Assembly: GCA_030537935.1 (NCBI GenBank) | Contig: JAUNUY010000004.1 | Span: forward strand, 1-64,000 | DNA length: 64,000 nt | Origin: Eubacteriales bacterium | GTDB lineage: Bacteria; Bacillota; Clostridia; Lachnospirales; Lachnospiraceae | Reading direction: 5' to 3' | Shown here: positions 61,324-64,000 of the stretch, piece by piece | Layout of the letters: every line of letters begins with the position of its first letter | Numbering within the stretch: the stretch's first letter is position 1 | Program-made: the position numbers and the translations under genes | The notes under the pieces: generated by a model | Told to the model about the DNA's origin: nothing | Databases searched by the model: none | Seen by the model: the letters and a program-made list of their open reading frames with translations, nothing else

Positions 61324-61933
61324 GCGATTCGGTATCTTGACGGTTTTGTTGTTGATGACGGTTTTGATTATAGGATGCGGTGCGGGACCGGATATGGCAG
61401 GCAATATGGAAACGCGAGAGACGGTGCCGGAGCCCGACAAATCGGACAAGGAGCAAAGTGCGTCCAATTTGTTGCCTGCGGAAGAGACATCAATCGATGC
61501 AAATAAGACCTATATCTTGAGTCGGCGGATTCCGGAGACCGTGATGAACTACGCCAAAGAAGACCCGTTTTTTGCGGACAAAAGGACGGCGGAGTTTTCG
61601 GGAGAAACTTTTGTGGGGAAGCCGTTTACCTGCCTCTATGAGACGGAGCGTGAGGTAGTGCCGACGTGGTATTTTCCCGTCGTATGCGGGGACCGCTGTG
61701 TCGGTCTGTATGCGGTAGGTGAACTGGACGGGACCATATCGGGTCAGTTGATTAAAGAGGGACCGCTACTTGAAACCTTGGCAGGTCTTATGGAGAAGCC
61801 GGGCGTTTACACGATAACGATGCAACAAAAGCAAGGCGAAAACGAACCGACATATCGTACGGATAAGGTACAAGACGATGCGATAATGCATGGAGATATG
61901 CAATGTACGGATATTCTGGAGCGGATAGAATAG
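61316..61933 (+). CDS. Lipoprotein of unknown function
   Basis: A 205-residue exported lipoprotein. The signal peptide ends in lipobox LIIGC (Cys21), followed by an acidic, disordered linker to about residue 60 and a globular part containing two cysteines (FTCLYE and PVVCGDRC). The ATG follows AAAGGAGAAGAGGGG. No family recognised. Its overlap with the two-helix protein suggests the two act together at the membrane. Confidence 0.7.
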   Translation: MNRRFGILTVLLLMTVLIIGCGAGPDMAGNMETRETVPEPDKSDKEQSASNLLPAEETSIDANKTYILSRRIPETVMNYAKEDPFFADKRTAEFSGETFVGKPFTCLYETEREVVPTWYFPVVCGDRCVGLYAVGELDGTISGQLIKEGPLLETLAGLMEKPGVYTITMQQKQGENEPTYRTDKVQDDAIMHGDMQCTDILERIE

Positions 61934-61935
61934 CA

Positions 61936-61963
61936 AAACGGACGGCGATGACGCCGTCCGTTT
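61936..61963 (+). terminator. Terminator after the lipoprotein gene
   Basis: A perfect twelve-pair stem AAACGGACGGCG/CGCCGTCCGTTT with ATGA loop. Confidence 0.8.
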
Positions 61964-61974
61964 GTCTTACAAAG

Positions 61975-62002
61975 AAAATGACTCGCCACGGCGAGTCATT
62001 TT
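61975..62002 (-). terminator. Terminator after trxA
   Basis: A perfect inverted repeat AAAATGACTCGCC/GGCGAGTCATTTT, directly after the trxA stop codon on the minus strand. Confidence 0.85.
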
Positions 62003-62003
62003 G

Positions 62004-62321
62004 TTATTGATATTTTTCAATTAATTCAACCAGTTTGGCCTTGTTTTGAACGCCGACCAGAGTTTCTTTTACTTCGCCGCCTTTGACAAAGAGAACGGTC
62101 GGTACGGACATAACGTTGTTTGCCTGTGCCAGTTCCGGGTTTTCATCGATGTCTACCTTACCGATGAGTACTTTATCCTTGTATTCTTCTGCCAACGCGT
62201 CAATGATGGGCGTCAACATCTTACAGGGGCCGCACCACGTCGCAAAGAAATCGACGATGACGAGTCCTTTGTTTTCCGTTACTTCTTTTTGAAAATTATC
62301 CATTGTAAATTTTGCTGCCAT
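62004..62321 (-). CDS. trxA: Thioredoxin
   Basis: A 105-residue cytoplasmic thioredoxin with VIVDFFATWCGPCKMLTPII (redox pair at residues 31 and 34) and cis-proline in MSVPTVLFVKGG. GGAGG precedes the ATG. Single-gene unit with its own promoter and terminator, beside the selenium locus; it could supply electrons to CcdA, among many roles. Confidence 0.97.
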   Translation of the reverse strand: MAAKFTMDNFQKEVTENKGLVIVDFFATWCGPCKMLTPIIDALAEEYKDKVLIGKVDIDENPELAQANNVMSVPTVLFVKGGEVKETLVGVQNKAKLVELIEKYQ

Positions 62322-62354
62322 ATATTTGCCTCCTTAGCAATTAATCCTGTATTC

Positions 62355-62383
62355 ATAGTACACCATCGGCAGAGGAATTTCAA
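62355..62383 (-). promoter_or_regulatory. Promoter of trxA
   Basis: On the minus strand TTGAAA and TACTAT with a 17-bp spacer, 33 bp before the start codon. Confidence 0.7.
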
Positions 62384-62460
62384 GTACGGATATACGGCCA
62401 TTATGAATAAACGGTCAAGAAAGTATAATCATTTGGAAAAATGATAATGAGATTAAAATA

Positions 62461-62500
62461 AATGATAGTCATTGACAGAAGAACGTTGTTTAAATATAAT
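62461..62500 (+). promoter_or_regulatory. Consensus promoter and palindromic operator of the yedE operon
   Basis: TTGACA (62472-62477) and TATAAT (62495-62500) with a 17-bp spacer: an exact consensus promoter, the best in the window. A perfect inverted repeat AATGA-TAG-TCATT (62461-62473) overlaps the -35, so it is probably repressed or tuned by an unknown regulator. Confidence 0.75.
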
Positions 62501-62529
62501 AGAACCGATGCATATTGAAAGGAGATTGT

Positions 62530-63579
62530 ATGAAAAGAACGGTAAAATTGGCTATCATCGGTTTGATTCTCGGTGTGATTTCGGTCGTTGCGGTATACTT
62601 CGGTAATCCGGGGAATATGGGCTTTTGTCTGGCGTGTTTTGTCCGGGATACGGCCGGCAGTTTTCATTTACATCAGGCAGTACCGGTCCGATATCTTCGG
62701 CCGGAGATTTTCGGCTTGCTGATTGGTGCATTTCTGATGGCTAAAGGGAAGGGAGAGTTTTCACCGCGCGGCGGCAGTTCACCCCTGACACGATTCGTCT
62801 TGGGCTTTTGTGTTATGACTGGCGCTTTGATTTTTCTCGGGTGTCCATTTCGCATGTTGTTGCGGATGGCGGGTGGAGACTTGAATGCTTGGGTCGGCCT
62901 GCTTGGTTTTGTAACGGGTATTTTCGCCGGCACGCTGTTTCTGAAGCGGGGCTTTAGTCTGAAGCGTTCCTATAAGACGGGGACGTTGGAAGGTAGTATC
63001 CTGCCCGTGATTGCGGTCGGGGTTATGCTCACAGCAATCATTGCGCCGACCTTGTTTGCCGTGTCCGAGAAAGGGCCGGGTGCTATGCATGCCCCAATTT
63101 GGTATGCTTTGGGTGCCGGCTTGATTGTGGGGGCATTGGCTCAACGGAATCGTTTTTGCATGATTGGTGGTATTCGGGATATGATTCTGTTTCGTCATGC
63201 GGAATTACTGACGGGTAGTATCGGTGTTCTGGTTGCGGCATGGGTTGCCAACATGGCGTTTGGTTTCTTTCATTTCGGATTTGCGAATCAACCGATTGCG
63301 CATACGGACGGTATTTGGAATTTTGCGGGCCTATTTTTGGTTGGGTTGGCATCTACCTTGGCGGGAGGTTGTCCCTTGCGTCAATTTATTATGAGTGGGG
63401 AGGGTAATACGGACGCCGCCATTACGATACTCGGATTATTTTTTGGTGCCGCATTTGCACATAACTTCGGCTGGGCGGCATCGCCAAATGGTGTACCTGT
63501 AGCTGGCAAGATTGCCACCGGGATTGCCATTTTTGTGGTGTTACTGATTGGATTCTTCAATCGTGGAAAGGAAGTATAA
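62530..63579 (+). CDS. yedE: YedE family putative selenium transporter
   Basis: A 349-residue membrane protein with about ten helices of the YeeE/YedE family, selenium-associated branch. GNPGNMGFCLACFVRDTAGS near residue 28, FLGCPFRMLLRMAGGDLNAW, RNRFCMIGGIRDMILF and LAGGCPLRQFIMSGEGN carry the conserved cysteines of this family. It is thought to import a selenium (or sulfur) species. The ATG at 62530 follows AAAGGAG; a TTG at 62515 is in frame but overlaps that site. Next come a TusA-like gene and a DUF3343 gene. Confidence 0.9.
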   Translation: MKRTVKLAIIGLILGVISVVAVYFGNPGNMGFCLACFVRDTAGSFHLHQAVPVRYLRPEIFGLLIGAFLMAKGKGEFSPRGGSSPLTRFVLGFCVMTGALIFLGCPFRMLLRMAGGDLNAWVGLLGFVTGIFAGTLFLKRGFSLKRSYKTGTLEGSILPVIAVGVMLTAIIAPTLFAVSEKGPGAMHAPIWYALGAGLIVGALAQRNRFCMIGGIRDMILFRHAELLTGSIGVLVAAWVANMAFGFFHFGFANQPIAHTDGIWNFAGLFLVGLASTLAGGCPLRQFIMSGEGNTDAAITILGLFFGAAFAHNFGWAASPNGVPVAGKIATGIAIFVVLLIGFFNRGKEV

Positions 63580-63782
63580 TGAAAGAGATTGATGCACGGG
63601 GGTTGGCCTGTCCGGAACCGCTGATGTTATTACAAAAAGCTTTGCGCTATGAAGATGCGGTTATTGTTCATACGGATTGTGCCGCAACTTATGAAAATTT
63701 GCGGGCGTACACGGAGAAAGCGGACTATAAGTTTTTATATCGGCCGGGGGACGATTGCGATGTGCTTACGGTCGAAAAATAA
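63579..63782 (+). CDS. TusA/SirA-like sulfurtransferase
   Basis: A 67-residue single-domain TusA-fold protein with the persulfide-type site GLACPEPLM (Cys11) and a further Cys in HTDCAATYENL. In this setting it probably receives selenium or sulfur from YedE or a desulfurase. The ATG overlaps the yedE stop by one base (TAATG). The C-terminal end overlaps the DUF3343 gene by 23 bp. Confidence 0.88.
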   Translation: MKEIDARGLACPEPLMLLQKALRYEDAVIVHTDCAATYENLRAYTEKADYKFLYRPGDDCDVLTVEK

Positions 63783-64000
63783 CGCAGAATATCTTATTAC
63801 ATTTTTCTCACACTTTGCAGCCATTTGTTTTGCTAAGAAGTTACGGGAAAAGGGTGGTGTGTCCGTCATGAAACCGGTACCGCGGAACATCAGTTCTTCT
63901 TGTGGGACCTGCGTCGTCTATGTGGGGGAGATGCCGGAGGTAGTGACCGATGCGATAGAACAGGTGTTTTGTCGGGCGGATGAAGGCTGGGTACGAGTGT
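63760..64000 (+). CDS. DUF3343 (putative Se/S carrier-like) protein, 3' truncated
   Basis: The frame from ATG 63760 is open to the window edge (80 residues seen). The pattern AEYLITFFSHFAAICFAKKL, then MKPVPRNISSSCGTCVVY matches DUF3343, a small family that sits beside yedE/yedF in selenium loci and is described as a selenium/sulfur carrier-like protein. A GGGGGA ribosome site lies about 8 bp before the ATG, within the TusA-like gene. A second in-frame ATG at 63868 would cut the conserved N-terminus and is rejected. Confidence 0.8.
   Translation, partial: MCLRSKNNAEYLITFFSHFAAICFAKKLREKGGVSVMKPVPRNISSSCGTCVVYVGEMPEVVTDAIEQVFCRADEGWVRV

Overview
The window is chromosomal DNA of a roughly 50 % GC, probably anaerobic, Gram-positive-type Bacillota (Firmicutes). 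Supporting signs are AGGAGG-type ribosome sites, a Firmicutes-style T-box leader, lipoprotein signal peptides, a complete V/A-type ATPase operon in place of an F-type one, two selenium/molybdenum accessory loci, and dense head-to-tail operons with short overlaps. A Peptoniphilaceae/Tissierellia-like organism fits, but no 16S or complete marker set is present, so that placement is a guess. No phage, CRISPR array or intact insertion sequence was found; most of the window is housekeeping and transport.

Layout. 1-6.4 kb: a truncated acidic-repeat protein, metK, a MATE exporter, then yqeC-yqeB-yedF-mocA, which prepares the cofactor of selenium-dependent molybdenum hydroxylases. 6.5-8.8 kb: polar amino-acid ABC importer. 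8.9-17.2 kb (minus): nine-gene V-type ATPase operon in the order G-C-I-K-F-E-A-B-D. 17.5-19.6 kb: trmB, then a TlpA-like thioredoxin lipoprotein with CcdA. 19.8-23.5 kb: queT behind a probable preQ1 riboswitch, then a tryptophan-type T-box controlling a TrpXYZ-like ABC importer. 23.6-28.2 kb (minus): a lipoprotein, rpmB, and a metal-stress cluster: a YcgQ-like protein, a permease fused to a degenerate CobW domain, and a His-rich CobW GTPase behind a Fur/Zur-type box. 28.3-39.6 kb: D-Ala-D-Ala carboxypeptidase, dprA, comM, rimM-trmD, znuCB-zur, an HI0933-family flavoprotein, cmk, ispH, rpsA. 39.7-48.7 kb: aroC, MATE, an ABC exporter pair, aroQ, a large envelope protein of unknown function, HtrA and a cyclophilin.

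48.8-52.4 kb: a probable free-standing structured RNA with a predicted kissing loop, murE with an unusual substrate motif, an arginine-deiminase-like protein that lacks its catalytic cysteine, tRNA-Lys, and about 0.7 kb of gene-poor sequence. 52.5-57.1 kb: complete branched-chain amino-acid importer livJHMGF. 57.3-59.4 kb: rpmG-secE-nusG-rplK-rplA, ending in a terminator with no rplJL. 59.9-60.1 kb: tRNA-Phe, tRNA-Gly(UCC), tRNA-Gly(GCC). 60.2-64.0 kb: an EamA exporter, two small envelope proteins, thioredoxin, and a second selenium locus (yedE, a TusA-like gene, a DUF3343 gene) that runs off the window.

Main themes: amino-acid uptake with RNA-based control (T-box and intra-operon attenuators), zinc homeostasis spread over two loci with one Zur-like regulator, and selenium handling at both ends of the window. 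The points most worth a second look are the structured RNA at 48.8-49.0 kb, the CobW-permease fusion, and the murE/pseudo-deiminase pair.
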